From positions 1 through 8,472 of the forward strand of contig CAJLPK010000073.1 in the NCBI GenBank assembly GCA_905208455.1: a stretch of DNA of 8,472 bases. Direction: 5' to 3'. Made by a program: the position numbers and the translations under genes. This document shows, one piece after another, positions 1-6,792 of this stretch. How positions within the stretch are numbered: the stretch's first letter is position 1; each line of letters begins with the position of its first letter. The stretch comes from an uncultured Bacillota bacterium (lineage in GTDB: Bacteria; Bacillota; Clostridia; Christensenellales; QAND01). The notes under the pieces are model-generated. The model had not been told where the DNA came from and made no database searches. It saw nothing but the letters and a program-made list of their open reading frames with translations.

Positions 1-90
1 GGCCTTCTTTTGTCCGCGCCCTGATTTCCTCTAAAGCCCTGCCGCCGGCGCCCTCCGATAAAAAACCGCCAAACTTTTTCTTTTTTTCGC

Positions 91-119
91 TTGACAAGCC
101 ATAGCCGATTGTGTATGTT
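91..119 (+). promoter_or_regulatory. Sigma-A-type promoter of the pflA-pflB operon
   Basis: A perfect -35 box TTGACA (91-96) is followed after 17 nt by a -10 like TATGTT (114-119). A start near 126 would place the whole ZTP aptamer (127 onward) at the very 5' end of the transcript, which is how such riboswitches are normally arranged. The 90 bases before it are T-rich and show no gene I can support. Confidence 0.75.
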
Positions 120-126
120 AAACATG

Positions 127-220
127 GATCGTATGACTGACGGAGTTTGTGGAGGACACCACATGGAGTATGATCTTGTAGGGGCCGACCGTCTGGGCAC
201 ACTATGCCTAGAGGTGCGGC
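127..220 (+). ncRNA. ZTP (pfl motif) riboswitch
   Basis: The leader fits the ZTP/ZMP riboswitch class, originally called the pfl motif. P1 pairs 127-133 with 169-175 (7 bp, one G-U). Inside it lie the conserved TGACTGACGGA (134-144), a P2 hairpin (148-152 with 159-163) and TGGAGT (164-169). After a short linker comes the conserved 3' element CCGTCTGGGCA (189-199). ZTP and ZMP build up when 10-formyl-tetrahydrofolate is short, and family members usually turn on purine or one-carbon genes. Here the RNA precedes pflA-pflB, whose product formate feeds formyl-THF synthesis, so the regulatory logic is coherent. The call rests on recognised sequence and pairing, not on a covariance search. Confidence 0.9.
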
Positions 221-225
221 TTTTT
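184..225 (+). terminator. Intrinsic terminator of the ZTP riboswitch
   Basis: Bases 192-199 pair perfectly with 205-212 (8 bp, one G-U) around a 5-nt loop. The stem extends through 188-190/213-215 and 184-187/217-220 with single-base bulges at 191 and 216, then runs into TTTTT (221-225). Its 5' arm contains the conserved aptamer 3' element (189-199), so aptamer and terminator compete for the same bases. From the family, ligand binding should block the terminator and switch the operon on. The pflA ribosome site begins 15 nt later. Confidence 0.85.
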
Positions 226-252
226 CTATTTTCCCGCAAAAGGAGGCGTGCT

Positions 253-972
253 ATGAAAGGCGCTGTACATTCCATCGAATCCATGGGCCTGGTAGACGGC
301 CCCGGCATCCGTACCGTCGTCTTTTTGCAGGGATGCCGTCTCAGGTGCCGGTTTTGCCATAACCCGGATACCTGGCAGCTTTCCGGCGGCGAAGAGATGT
401 CGCCGGAAGCGCTCATGCAGAAGATCCGCCGTTTCAAACCCTATTTTGCGCGCAGCGGCGGCGGAGTCACCTTTTCCGGCGGCGAGCCGCTTTTGCAGCC
501 GGCGTTCCTGCTGGAAATGCTGCGGCTGTTAAAGCAGGAACAGATCCATACCTGTCTGGATACAGCCGGCGCAGGCTTGGGAGACTATACCGAGATCCTG
601 CGCCATACCGATCTGATTCTCTATGATGTAAAGCACATCACAGAGAGCGGCTATCTGGATATGACAGGCCGGCCTATGGCCGAGACCCAGGCCTTTCTGG
701 CCGAGGCCCAGCGCCTTGGCGTTCCGTTGTGGATCCGCCATGTCCTGGTGCCGGGGCTCACGGACAGCCGCGCGCATCTGGCCCAGCTAAAGCGCTTTGT
801 CGATTCTTTGCACCATGTGCAAAGGGTAGAGCTTTTGCCCTATCATCTGCTGGGCGTACACAAATATGAGACCATGCAGCTGCCCTATTCCCTCTCCGGT
901 GTTCCGGCGATGGATCAGGAGAAGGCCGCGCAGCTGCAAGAAGAGTTTTTTCCCCAATTTCCCCCAGTCTAA
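253..972 (+). CDS. pflA: Pyruvate formate-lyase activating enzyme (radical SAM)
   Basis: This 239-residue radical-SAM enzyme uses a [4Fe-4S] cluster and S-adenosylmethionine to create the glycyl radical on pyruvate formate-lyase. The cluster motif CxxxCxxC is at C28, C32 and C35 (CRLRCRFC), preceded by the family's DGPGIRTVVFLQGC segment. A GGEP SAM-binding motif lies near residues 76-79, and YDVK near 124-127 and LLPYH near 194-198 are also typical. The length matches the family. The start at 253 is chosen because AGGAGG (241-246) sits 6 nt upstream and the protein then begins at the usual MKGAVHSIES. The frame stays open further upstream, but only through the riboswitch. The stop codon overlaps the pflB ribosome site and pflB starts 14 nt later, so the two genes form an operon. 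Activity is oxygen-sensitive, pointing to anaerobic life. Confidence 0.96.
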   Translation: MKGAVHSIESMGLVDGPGIRTVVFLQGCRLRCRFCHNPDTWQLSGGEEMSPEALMQKIRRFKPYFARSGGGVTFSGGEPLLQPAFLLEMLRLLKQEQIHTCLDTAGAGLGDYTEILRHTDLILYDVKHITESGYLDMTGRPMAETQAFLAEAQRLGVPLWIRHVLVPGLTDSRAHLAQLKRFVDSLHHVQRVELLPYHLLGVHKYETMQLPYSLSGVPAMDQEKAAQLQEEFFPQFPPV

Positions 973-986
973 AGGAGGTAAATACC

Positions 987-3215
987 ATGGAACAATGGAA
1001 AGGATTTGCATCCGGCGTATGGCAGGATGAAATCAACGTCCGCAACTTTATCCAGAAGAACTACACGCAGTATACCGGCGACGATTCCTTTTTGCAGCCG
1101 CCCACCGAAAAGACCCAAAAGGTATGGGGCCGTTGCGAGGATCTCTTGCGCCAGGAGATGAAAAACGGCGGCGTGCTGGATGTCGAAACCAAGATCATCT
1201 CCGGCATTGACAACTTTGCCCCCGGCTATATCGATAAGGAAAACGAGGTCATCGTCGGCCTGCAGACCGACGCGCCGCTCAAGCGCATCGTAAACCTTTA
1301 CGGTGGCATGCGCATGGCCAAAAGCTCGCTGGAGCAATACGGCTATCAGTTGGACCCCACCATTGAAGCCCATTTTTCCGAATACCGCAAAACGCACAAT
1401 GAAGGCGTGTTCGACGCCTATCCCAAGCGCACCCGCGTAGCGCGCCACGCCGGGCTTTTGACCGGCCTGCCGGACGCTTACGGCCGCGGGCGCATCATCG
1501 GCGATTACCGCCGCGTAGCGCTGTATGGCATAGACCGGCTCGTGGCGGAAAAGAAAAAGGATTTGGATGCGCTGGACGGCCCGATGACCGAGAACCGCAT
1601 CCGCGCCCGCGAAGAGGTCTCCATGCAGATCCGCGCCCTGGGCGAAATCAAGTCCATGGCCCAAAAATACGGCGTGGACCTTTCCCAGCCCGCCGGCAGC
1701 GCCCGGGAGGCCTTCCAAGCCGTCTACTTTGCATATCTGGCCGGCATCAAGGAAAACAACGGCGCCGCCACCAGCCTCGGCCGCACCTCTACGTTTTTGG
1801 ACATCTATGTGCAGCGCGATTTGGACAACGGGCGCATCACCGAAGCGGAAGCGCAGGAATTGGTCGACCAGTTCATCATCAAGCTGCGCCTGGTGCGCCA
1901 TCTGCGCACGCCGGAGTACAACGAGCTCTTCGGCGGCGACCCCACCTGGGTCACCGAATCCATCGGCGGCATCGGCATCAACGGCAAATCGCTTGTCACG
2001 AAAAACTCCTTCCGCTACCTGCACACCCTCATCAACCTCGGCACAGCGCCGGAGCCCAACCTCACCGTCTTGTGGAGCGAGCACCTGCCGGAGGCGTTCA
2101 AGCAGTACTGCGCGAAGATCTCCATTGCCACCGATTCCATCCAGTATGAAAACGATGACGTCATGCGCCCGATTTACGGCGACGACTATGCCATCGCCTG
2201 CTGTGTCTCCGCGATGAAGGTCGGCAAGCAGATGCAGTTCTTCGGCGCGCGCTGCAATATCGCCAAATCTCTCCTGTACGCCATCAACGGCGGCGTGGAT
2301 GAAAAGAAGGGCGAGCTTGTGGTGCCGGGCATCGAGCCCATCACCGACGAGGTGCTGGATTTTGACAAGGTGCTGAAAAACTATTACAAGGTGCTGGAAT
2401 ATGTGGCGGAGCTGTATGTGGATACCGTCAACATCATCCATTATATGCATGATAAATACGCCTACGAAGCCAGCCAGATGGCGCTGCACGATACCGATGT
2501 AGAGCGCCTGACCGCCTTTGGCATCGCCGGCCTGTCCGTGGCGGTGGATTCCCTGTCCGCCATCAAGTATGCCAAGGTCAAGCCCATCCGCGATGAAAAC
2601 GGCGTAGCGGTGGATTTCGAGACCGTGGGCGATTTCCCCAAATACGGCAACGACGACGACCGGGCAGACGATCTGGCCGTACAGGTCGTAACCAAGTTCT
2701 CGGATGAATTGAAAAAGCATCCGCTGTACCGCGACGCCATCCATACCCTGTCCGCGCTGACCATCACCAGCAACGTGATGTACGGCAAAAAGACCGGCAC
2801 CACGCCGGACGGCCGCAAGGCGGGCGAGCCGCTGGCGCCGGGCGCCAACCCGATGCATGGCCGCGACATCCACGGCGCGCTGGCCTCGCTGAATTCCGTG
2901 GCCAAAATCCCCTACCGCGATGTGTGCCAGGACGGCGTTTCCAACACCTTCTCCATCGTGCCGCAGGCCCTGGGCAAGGACGAAGCGCAGCGGGAAAACA
3001 ACCTCGTCGCCATCTTGGACGGCTACTTTGTGCAGGGGGCTCACCACCTGAACGTCAACGTTTTGAACCGTGAAACGCTGATCGACGCGATGGACCATCC
3101 CGATAAGTACCCCACGCTGACCATCCGCGTTTCCGGCTATGCGGTCAACTTCAACCGCCTGACCCGCGAACAGCAAGAGGAGGTCATCAGCCGTACCTTC
3201 CATCAGGCGATGTAA
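987..3215 (+). CDS. pflB: Formate C-acetyltransferase (pyruvate formate-lyase)
   Basis: This cytoplasmic glycyl-radical enzyme converts pyruvate and CoA to acetyl-CoA and formate, central to anaerobic fermentation and a source of formate for one-carbon metabolism. The protein has 742 residues, close to the usual 740-760. The adjacent catalytic cysteines are C405-C406 in IACCVSAM, which separates true PFL from glycerol dehydratase or choline lyase relatives that have one cysteine. The radical glycine is G717 in RVSGYAV, 26 residues from the C-terminus as expected. Other PFL segments include GGMRMA (residues 106-111) and TPDGRKAGEPLAPGANPMHG (606-625). An AAAGGAGG site at 971-978 lies 8 nt before the ATG. 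It is co-transcribed with pflA, so it should be under ZTP riboswitch control, and it ends at a strong terminator. All expected active-site residues are present. Confidence 0.98.
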   Translation: MEQWKGFASGVWQDEINVRNFIQKNYTQYTGDDSFLQPPTEKTQKVWGRCEDLLRQEMKNGGVLDVETKIISGIDNFAPGYIDKENEVIVGLQTDAPLKRIVNLYGGMRMAKSSLEQYGYQLDPTIEAHFSEYRKTHNEGVFDAYPKRTRVARHAGLLTGLPDAYGRGRIIGDYRRVALYGIDRLVAEKKKDLDALDGPMTENRIRAREEVSMQIRALGEIKSMAQKYGVDLSQPAGSAREAFQAVYFAYLAGIKENNGAATSLGRTSTFLDIYVQRDLDNGRITEAEAQELVDQFIIKLRLVRHLRTPEYNELFGGDPTWVTESIGGIGINGKSLVTKNSFRYLHTLINLGTAPEPNLTVLWSEHLPEAFKQYCAKISIATDSIQYENDDVMRPIYGDDYAIACCVSAMKVGKQMQFFGARCNIAKSLLYAINGGVDEKKGELVVPGIEPITDEVLDFDKVLKNYYKVLEYVAELYVDTVNIIHYMHDKYAYEASQMALHDTDVERLTAFGIAGLSVAVDSLSAIKYAKVKPIRDENGVAVDFETVGDFPKYGNDDDRADDLAVQVVTKFSDELKKHPLYRDAIHTLSALTITSNVMYGKKTGTTPDGRKAGEPLAPGANPMHGRDIHGALASLNSVAKIPYRDVCQDGVSNTFSIVPQALGKDEAQRENNLVAILDGYFVQGAHHLNVNVLNRETLIDAMDHPDKYPTLTIRVSGYAVNFNRLTREQQEEVISRTFHQAM

Positions 3216-3230
3216 CCATCTGCAAAACAA

Positions 3231-3262
3231 ACAACGCCCGCAAAAAACGGGCGTTGTTTTTC
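3231..3262. terminator. Bidirectional terminator between pflB and cat
   Basis: A perfect 10-bp stem pairs 3231-3240 (ACAACGCCCG) with 3248-3257 across a 7-nt loop. T-rich sequence follows on the + strand (3257-3265), and on the - strand the flanking A-tracts read as U-runs. It lies 15 nt after the pflB stop and just beyond the end of the convergent acetyltransferase gene, so it can end both transcripts. Confidence 0.9.
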
Positions 3263-3264
3263 TT

Positions 3265-3903
3265 TTAGCGCAAAGCCTGCATCCATGTCTCCACATCGGA
3301 AAAAAAGCGGCATAGATGATAACCGTCCCCTGCGGCGTGGTGCAGATTCAGCGACAACGGCAGCATCAGCCGCCCCTGTTTTTCAAGGTACCTACCCCAA
3401 GTCACCACAGGCGCCAGGTAAGTGCCTGCATCAAATACGTGCATGTCAAAGCTGCGGTAATGCGTCCACGGCAGGCAGGATACATCAAAGGTATTGGGCG
3501 GGATCTCTGTCTGCTCAAACCCCCTGTATGCGGCAAAGCGGCGCTTATCCTCGCAAAACCGCCGGTAAAATGTCTCAAAGCACGGGCTGTAAACCGTGAC
3601 CAGCTTGACAAAGCGCTCGTCCTCCTTATGAAAATGCGCATAATACGGCGAAACAGTCTCCCATACGCCAGCCTCGCCCTGGGCATTGTACCCCATGCGC
3701 AGCTCTTCGCGCTGGTTTACCGCCGCGCTTACCACCCACAGCATCGCAGGGTAAAAGGAGCAGCCCCTTTTCCTCAGCACTTTGACAAAGTCCGTGACAT
3801 CCAATTCCACCGTCATGCTCATCACGCAGCGGAGCTCGTCGATAAAATGGCGGAATATCTCCGCCCTGTCCCATGTATCCATATCCTTTTTCTGAAACAT
3901 CAT
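3265..3903 (-). CDS. cat: Type A chloramphenicol O-acetyltransferase
   Basis: The 212-residue protein matches type A CAT in length and along its whole sequence. Such enzymes inactivate chloramphenicol by moving an acetyl group from acetyl-CoA to its 3-hydroxyl, acting as cytoplasmic trimers. The active-site signature is HHAAGDGYH at residues 188-196, giving catalytic His189 and Asp193. Ser142 in VSCLPW aligns with the oxyanion-stabilising serine of CAT III, and Arg13 in WDR aligns with the arginine that pairs with the aspartate. FYPA, GYN and the C-terminal LPLSLNLHH segment also fit. The PROSITE-type glutamine before LHH is asparagine here. Two ATGs stand in tandem. I chose the outer one (3903), 7 nt from AGGAGG (3911-3916). 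That ribosome site is buried in a hairpin behind a short leader peptide, as in inducible cat genes. Substrate range cannot be told from sequence, since some CAT-like proteins act poorly on chloramphenicol. Confidence 0.92.
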   Translation of the reverse strand: MMFQKKDMDTWDRAEIFRHFIDELRCVMSMTVELDVTDFVKVLRKRGCSFYPAMLWVVSAAVNQREELRMGYNAQGEAGVWETVSPYYAHFHKEDERFVKLVTVYSPCFETFYRRFCEDKRRFAAYRGFEQTEIPPNTFDVSCLPWTHYRSFDMHVFDAGTYLAPVVTWGRYLEKQGRLMLPLSLNLHHAAGDGYHLCRFFSDVETWMQALR

Positions 3904-3909
3904 TGTTTT

Positions 3910-3938
3910 GCCTCCTAAAATGTTGTATTTTAAGAGGC
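3910..3938 (-). promoter_or_regulatory. Hairpin sequestering the cat ribosome binding site
   Basis: On the - strand, GCCTCTTAAAAT (3938-3927) pairs with ATTTTAGGAGGC (3921-3910) to give a 12-bp stem with one G-U pair and a 5-nt loop (ACAAC). The 3' arm contains the entire cat Shine-Dalgarno AGGAGG (3916-3911). The 5' arm overlaps the last two codons and the stop of the leader peptide. This is the layout of translational attenuation in Gram-positive cat genes such as cat-86: a ribosome stalled by the drug in the leader keeps the stem open and lets cat be translated. Confidence 0.85.
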
Positions 3939-3959
3939 TTTGCCAAGCCCTCGCTTCAT
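3930..3959 (-). CDS. cat leader peptide, 9 residues
   Basis: A tiny reading frame encodes MKRGLGKAS and stops at 3930-3932, inside the 5' arm of the hairpin that hides the cat ribosome site. A purine-rich ribosome site, AAAGGA (3973-3968), lies 8 nt before the ATG at 3959. An in-frame ATG at 3965 would add two residues (MT), but its spacing to that site is only 2 nt, so 3959 is preferred. Nine codons is the length of the classical cat-86 leader. A ribosome stalled around codons 5-6 would cover bases down to roughly 3932 and so break the base of the sequestering stem. The peptide sequence itself is not one I recognise from known leaders. The call rests on position, ribosome site and the hairpin. 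Confidence 0.75.
   Translation of the reverse strand: MKRGLGKAS
3934..3952 (-). promoter_or_regulatory. Alternative (anti-sequester) hairpin in the cat leader
   Basis: On the - strand GAGGGCTT (3952-3945) can pair with AAGCCTC (3940-3934) around a GGCA loop, with one bulged G. Its 3' arm uses bases 3934-3938, which are also the base of the RBS-sequestering stem, so the two folds exclude one another. The hairpin lies wholly within the leader peptide frame and would be unwound by a translating ribosome. Its role is inferred from pairing only. Confidence 0.5.
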
Positions 3960-4014
3960 CGTCATCTTCCTTTCCGCTGTTTTATGAAAAAGCTCTTTCT
4001 TCCGGCTCTCCTCT

Positions 4015-4043
4015 ATTATACAGAAAAAAGGGCCCCTTAAAGG
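4015..4043 (-). promoter_or_regulatory. Candidate cat promoter
   Basis: A perfect -10 hexamer TATAAT reads on the - strand at 4020-4015. At 17 nt the -35 position (4043-4038) is CCTTTA, a poor match that falls inside the terminator of the upstream reductase gene. A start near 4008 would give a leader of about 105 nt containing the peptide and hairpin. The -10 is convincing, the -35 is not. Confidence 0.45.
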
Positions 4044-4053
4044 CCCTTTTTTT
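4024..4053. terminator. Terminator of the aldo/keto reductase gene
   Basis: GGGCC (4030-4034) pairs with GGCCC (4042-4046) over a 7-nt loop. The stem is extended by A4024-4029 against T4047-4052, giving about 11 bp and a U-run on either strand. It lies just past the stop of the - strand reductase and separates it from cat. Confidence 0.85.
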
Positions 4054-4060
4054 GATTGCC

Positions 4061-5212
4061 TTATTGCCCAAATACCTCTTTGGCCTTCTGCATGCGCTCG
4101 ATGACGGAAACCGAGAACGGGCAGTTCCTTTCGCAGCTGCCGCAGCCGATACAGTCCGAAGCATGGGTTGCCATGCCGTCGTAATGCGCCTTGACGGTAT
4201 CCGGCACCGCATCCTCCAGCAGCGCCAAATCCAGGTATTTGTTGACCTGCGCAATGTCGATCTTGGACGGGCACGGCAGGCAGTGGTTGCAGTACATGCA
4301 CTTGCCCTTGAGCGAATATTTCGGCGTATGGCTCAGCACCTCTGTATAGTCCTTTTCCTCGTCGCTGGCCGTCTCATATGCCAGCGCGGCCTTCACATCC
4401 TCCGGCGTCTTGCAGCCCACCAAAGCGCTGGCTACGGCCGGGCGCGTCAAGACATACTGGATACACTGTACCGGCGTTAGCGCCATGCCGAACGGCGACG
4501 TTTCCGCCTTGAGCAGATTGCCCGCCGCCAGGCTCTTCATCACCGTAATGCCTACACCCATGGATTCGCAGGTCTTATAGAGCTGCTCGCGGTCCGGGTG
4601 GATGCCGCTCCAATCCCGCTTTTGGTAGGTGTCCATGTTCGTCAGGTCATCGATGACCACGCCCTCCGGCATTAAGTCATACACCGGGTTGATGCTGAAC
4701 ATCAGCACGTCGATGAGCCCGGTTTTCACGGCGCGCTCCGCAATGCCGGGGTTGTGCGAGCTCATCCCGATGGCCTTGATCTTTCCCTCGGCCTTGAGCT
4801 GCTTGGCATATTCGATGACCTCCGATTCAAATACACCCTTATAGTCCTCCTCGGTATCGACAAAATGGATCATGCCGATGTCCACATAGTCGGTATCCAG
4901 GCGTTTCATGAAATCCTCAAAAAACGTCTTGCAGTGCTCGATGTTGCGCGTACGGGTATACTGCCCGTTGAGCCAGGCCGCGCCGATATGCCCCTGCAAA
5001 ATCACCTGCTCCCGGCGGCCCTTCAACGCCTTGCCGATGTTGCTGCGCACCTCCGGCTCGCTCATGAATACATCCATGATGTTGACGCCGCCGGCCAGGG
5101 CCGCGTCGATCACGCTTTTGATCTGCTCATACGGCAGCCCCTGCAAATGCTCGCAGCCCAGCCCCACTTCGCTGGCCATCAGCCCGCAGCGCCCCAATGT
5201 CCTGGTTTTCAT
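4061..5212 (-). CDS. Aldo/keto reductase-like protein with C-terminal 2[4Fe-4S] domain
   Basis: This 383-residue protein has an N-terminal aldo/keto-reductase-type TIM barrel (about 1-285) and a C-terminal ferredoxin-like domain, the arrangement of COG1453 predicted oxidoreductases. Two cysteine clusters can bind [4Fe-4S] centres: C305, C308, C311, C314 (CMYCNHCLPCP) and C354, C357, C360, C364 (CIGCGSCERNCP). In the barrel, Asp47 and His116 (MIHF) of the usual Asp-Tyr-Lys-His tetrad are visible. The Tyr is missing, because DVFMSE replaces the usual D-x4-YGxSE, and the Lys position in VILQGHIG appears to be Gly or His. NADPH-dependent carbonyl reduction is therefore doubtful, and ferredoxin-linked chemistry is an open alternative. 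No substrate can be named. The start at 5212 follows a modest AAAAGGGGTG ribosome site about 12 nt upstream. The gene has its own promoter and terminator. Confidence 0.88.
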   Translation of the reverse strand: MKTRTLGRCGLMASEVGLGCEHLQGLPYEQIKSVIDAALAGGVNIMDVFMSEPEVRSNIGKALKGRREQVILQGHIGAAWLNGQYTRTRNIEHCKTFFEDFMKRLDTDYVDIGMIHFVDTEEDYKGVFESEVIEYAKQLKAEGKIKAIGMSSHNPGIAERAVKTGLIDVLMFSINPVYDLMPEGVVIDDLTNMDTYQKRDWSGIHPDREQLYKTCESMGVGITVMKSLAAGNLLKAETSPFGMALTPVQCIQYVLTRPAVASALVGCKTPEDVKAALAYETASDEEKDYTEVLSHTPKYSLKGKCMYCNHCLPCPSKIDIAQVNKYLDLALLEDAVPDTVKAHYDGMATHASDCIGCGSCERNCPFSVSVIERMQKAKEVFGQ

Positions 5213-5257
5213 GTTTCACATACACCCCTTTTCATAAAATCCATCCTTCATGGACTC

Positions 5258-5287
5258 ATTGTAGGCCGCCCGGGAACAAAAAGTCAA
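5258..5287 (-). promoter_or_regulatory. Promoter of the aldo/keto reductase gene
   Basis: On the - strand, TTGACT (5287-5282) and TACAAT (5263-5258) are separated by 18 nt, a good sigma-A pair. Transcription would start near 5251, leaving a leader of about 40 nt. It lies downstream of the trpB-like gene's terminator, so the reductase is probably transcribed on its own. Confidence 0.75.
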
Positions 5288-5316
5288 TATGGGGAGAAAA
5301 AGTTTCCCGCTTATCC

Positions 5317-5346
5317 AAAAAGAGCCTCCGCTGCGGAGGCCCTTTT
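5317..5346 (-). terminator. Terminator of the trpB-like gene
   Basis: GCCTCCG (5324-5330) and CGGAGGC (5334-5340) form a 7-bp GC-rich stem with a 3-nt loop. It is flanked by A-rich (5317-5321) and T-rich (5343-5346) sequence that gives a U-run on the - strand. It begins about 20 nt after the stop at 5367. Confidence 0.85.
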
Positions 5347-5366
5347 GTCTTTTTTCTTCTGCTGTC

Positions 5367-6746
5367 TTAGCCCCGGTTCTGCGGGATGTCCGGCAGGCTG
5401 TCAAAGCCGCGCTGCAATTCCTCATCCGTCGGGATATAGTCGTCCATCGTCCCTTCATGGAAGGAGGTATACGCCGTCATATCAAAGTATCCCGTGCCCG
5501 TCAGGCCAAACAAAATGGTCTTTTGTTCGCCGCTTTCCTTGCATTTCAGCGCTTCGTCGATGGCAACGCGGATGGCATGGGAGGATTCCGGCGCAGGCAA
5601 AATGGTCTCCTTCTTGGCAAAGTAGACCGCCGCTTCAAACACCTTGGTCTGCTCCACCGACACCGCCTCCATATATCCGTCGTGGTACAGCTTGGAAAGG
5701 ATGGGGCTCATGCCATGGTATCTCAGCCCGCCGGCATGGCTGGCGGAGGGAATAAACCCGCTGCCCAGCGTATACATGCGCGCCATCGGCGTGATTTTGC
5801 CGGTATCGCAGTAGTCATAAGCATATCTGCCGCGCGTAAACGATGGGCAGGAGGCCGGCTCCACCGCAACGATGCGCGGGTTCGCCCTGCCCAGCAGCTT
5901 ATCCTGCATAAACGGCGCAATCAGCCCCGCCAAATTCGAGCCGCCGCCTGCACAGCCGATGATGATGTCCGGGTATTCGCCCAGCATCTCCATTGCCTTT
6001 TTGCTTTCCAGCCCGATGATGGACTGATGCAGCACCACCTGGTTGAGCACCGAGCCCAGCACATAGCGGCAGCTGTCGCTCGTAACCGCCTTTTCCACCG
6101 CCTCGGAGATCGCGCAGCCCAGGCTGCCCGTCGTGTTGGGGTTTTCCGCCAGAATCTTGCGGCCTATCTCGGTGGTGCTGCTGGGGCTGGGGATGACCTC
6201 GGCATCAAACGTCTGCATGATGGCCTTGCGGAACGGCTTCTGCTCGTAGGAGCCCTTGACCATGAATACCGTCAGATCCATGCCAAAATACGAGCATGCC
6301 TCTGCCAATGCCGTGCCCCACTGGCCTGCGCCCGTTTCGGTGGTCAGGCTCTTTAAGCCCTGCTCCTTGGCATAGTAGGCCTGGGCAATGGCGCTGTTGA
6401 GCTTGTGGCTGCCGGAGGTATTGTTGCCCTCAAACTTATAATAGATCTTGGCCGGCGTGTCCAGCGCCTTTTCCAGGTTATACGCGCGGATCAGCGGCGA
6501 CGGCCGGTAGATCTTGTACATCTCCTGGATCTCTTCCGGGATGTCCACATAGCGCGTCGTATCATCCAGCTCCTGCTTGGCCAGTTCCTTACAGAAAACG
6601 GGATACAGATCCTCCTCCTTGGCCGGCTCCAGCGTTTGGGGATTCAGCATGGGGTCCGGCAGCTGCTTCATATCGGCGCGCAGATTGTACCACTGTTTGG
6701 GCATCTCCTCTTCGCTCAAATAGAATCTGTGCGGAATTTTGCTCAT
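5367..6746 (-). CDS. trpB: TrpB2-type tryptophan synthase beta-like PLP enzyme
   Basis: The 459-residue protein is a fold-type II PLP enzyme of the TrpB2 (TrpB-like) subfamily, which condenses L-serine with indole to form tryptophan. The PLP lysine is K115 in NNTSGSHKLNSA. E137 in TETGAGQWG corresponds to the catalytic glutamate of TrpB, and GCAGGGSN (264-271) is the phosphate-binding loop. The long N-terminal extension (RFYLSEEEMPKQWYN) and the length near 450 separate it from the TrpB1 class of about 400 residues, which pairs with TrpA. No trpA or other trp gene lies in the window, so indole salvage rather than de novo synthesis is plausible. The start at 6746 is set by AAAGGAG (6762-6756) 9 nt upstream. 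The frame runs further upstream, but into the T-box terminator. A Trp-specific T-box in the leader supports a role in tryptophan supply. Confidence 0.94.
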   Translation of the reverse strand: MSKIPHRFYLSEEEMPKQWYNLRADMKQLPDPMLNPQTLEPAKEEDLYPVFCKELAKQELDDTTRYVDIPEEIQEMYKIYRPSPLIRAYNLEKALDTPAKIYYKFEGNNTSGSHKLNSAIAQAYYAKEQGLKSLTTETGAGQWGTALAEACSYFGMDLTVFMVKGSYEQKPFRKAIMQTFDAEVIPSPSSTTEIGRKILAENPNTTGSLGCAISEAVEKAVTSDSCRYVLGSVLNQVVLHQSIIGLESKKAMEMLGEYPDIIIGCAGGGSNLAGLIAPFMQDKLLGRANPRIVAVEPASCPSFTRGRYAYDYCDTGKITPMARMYTLGSGFIPSASHAGGLRYHGMSPILSKLYHDGYMEAVSVEQTKVFEAAVYFAKKETILPAPESSHAIRVAIDEALKCKESGEQKTILFGLTGTGYFDMTAYTSFHEGTMDDYIPTDEELQRGFDSLPDIPQNRG

Positions 6747-6792
6747 GGTGTGTTGCTCCTTTCTGTTTGTCTGTGTATTGTGTTTGGCAAAT

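Noticed and set aside
1..90. Possible end or start of another gene at the left edge
   Set aside because: The 90 bases show no clear stop-proximal coding pattern, ribosome site or terminator on either strand, so nothing could be supported.
91..252. N-terminal extension of pflA by 54 codons from a TTG at 91
   Set aside because: The TTG is the promoter -35 box, and the extension would translate the ZTP riboswitch and its terminator. The ATG at 253 has an ideal AGGAGG.
969..3296. Long open frame (775 codons) on the - strand opposite pflB
   Set aside because: It mirrors pflB codon by codon, has low-complexity Val/His/Gly/Asp-rich content with no family resemblance, and runs through the pflB terminator. 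The + strand has every PFL active-site motif.
3265..3903. Loss of a CAT active-site serine, because PWTHY replaces PWVSF
   Set aside because: Counting back from the catalytic histidine in CAT III places the key serine three residues before PW, and that residue (Ser142) is present here.
5289..6356. 355-codon open frame on the + strand opposite the trpB-like gene
   Set aside because: It is antisense to a clear PLP enzyme, has no recognisable domain, and its 5' part overlaps the trpB terminator.
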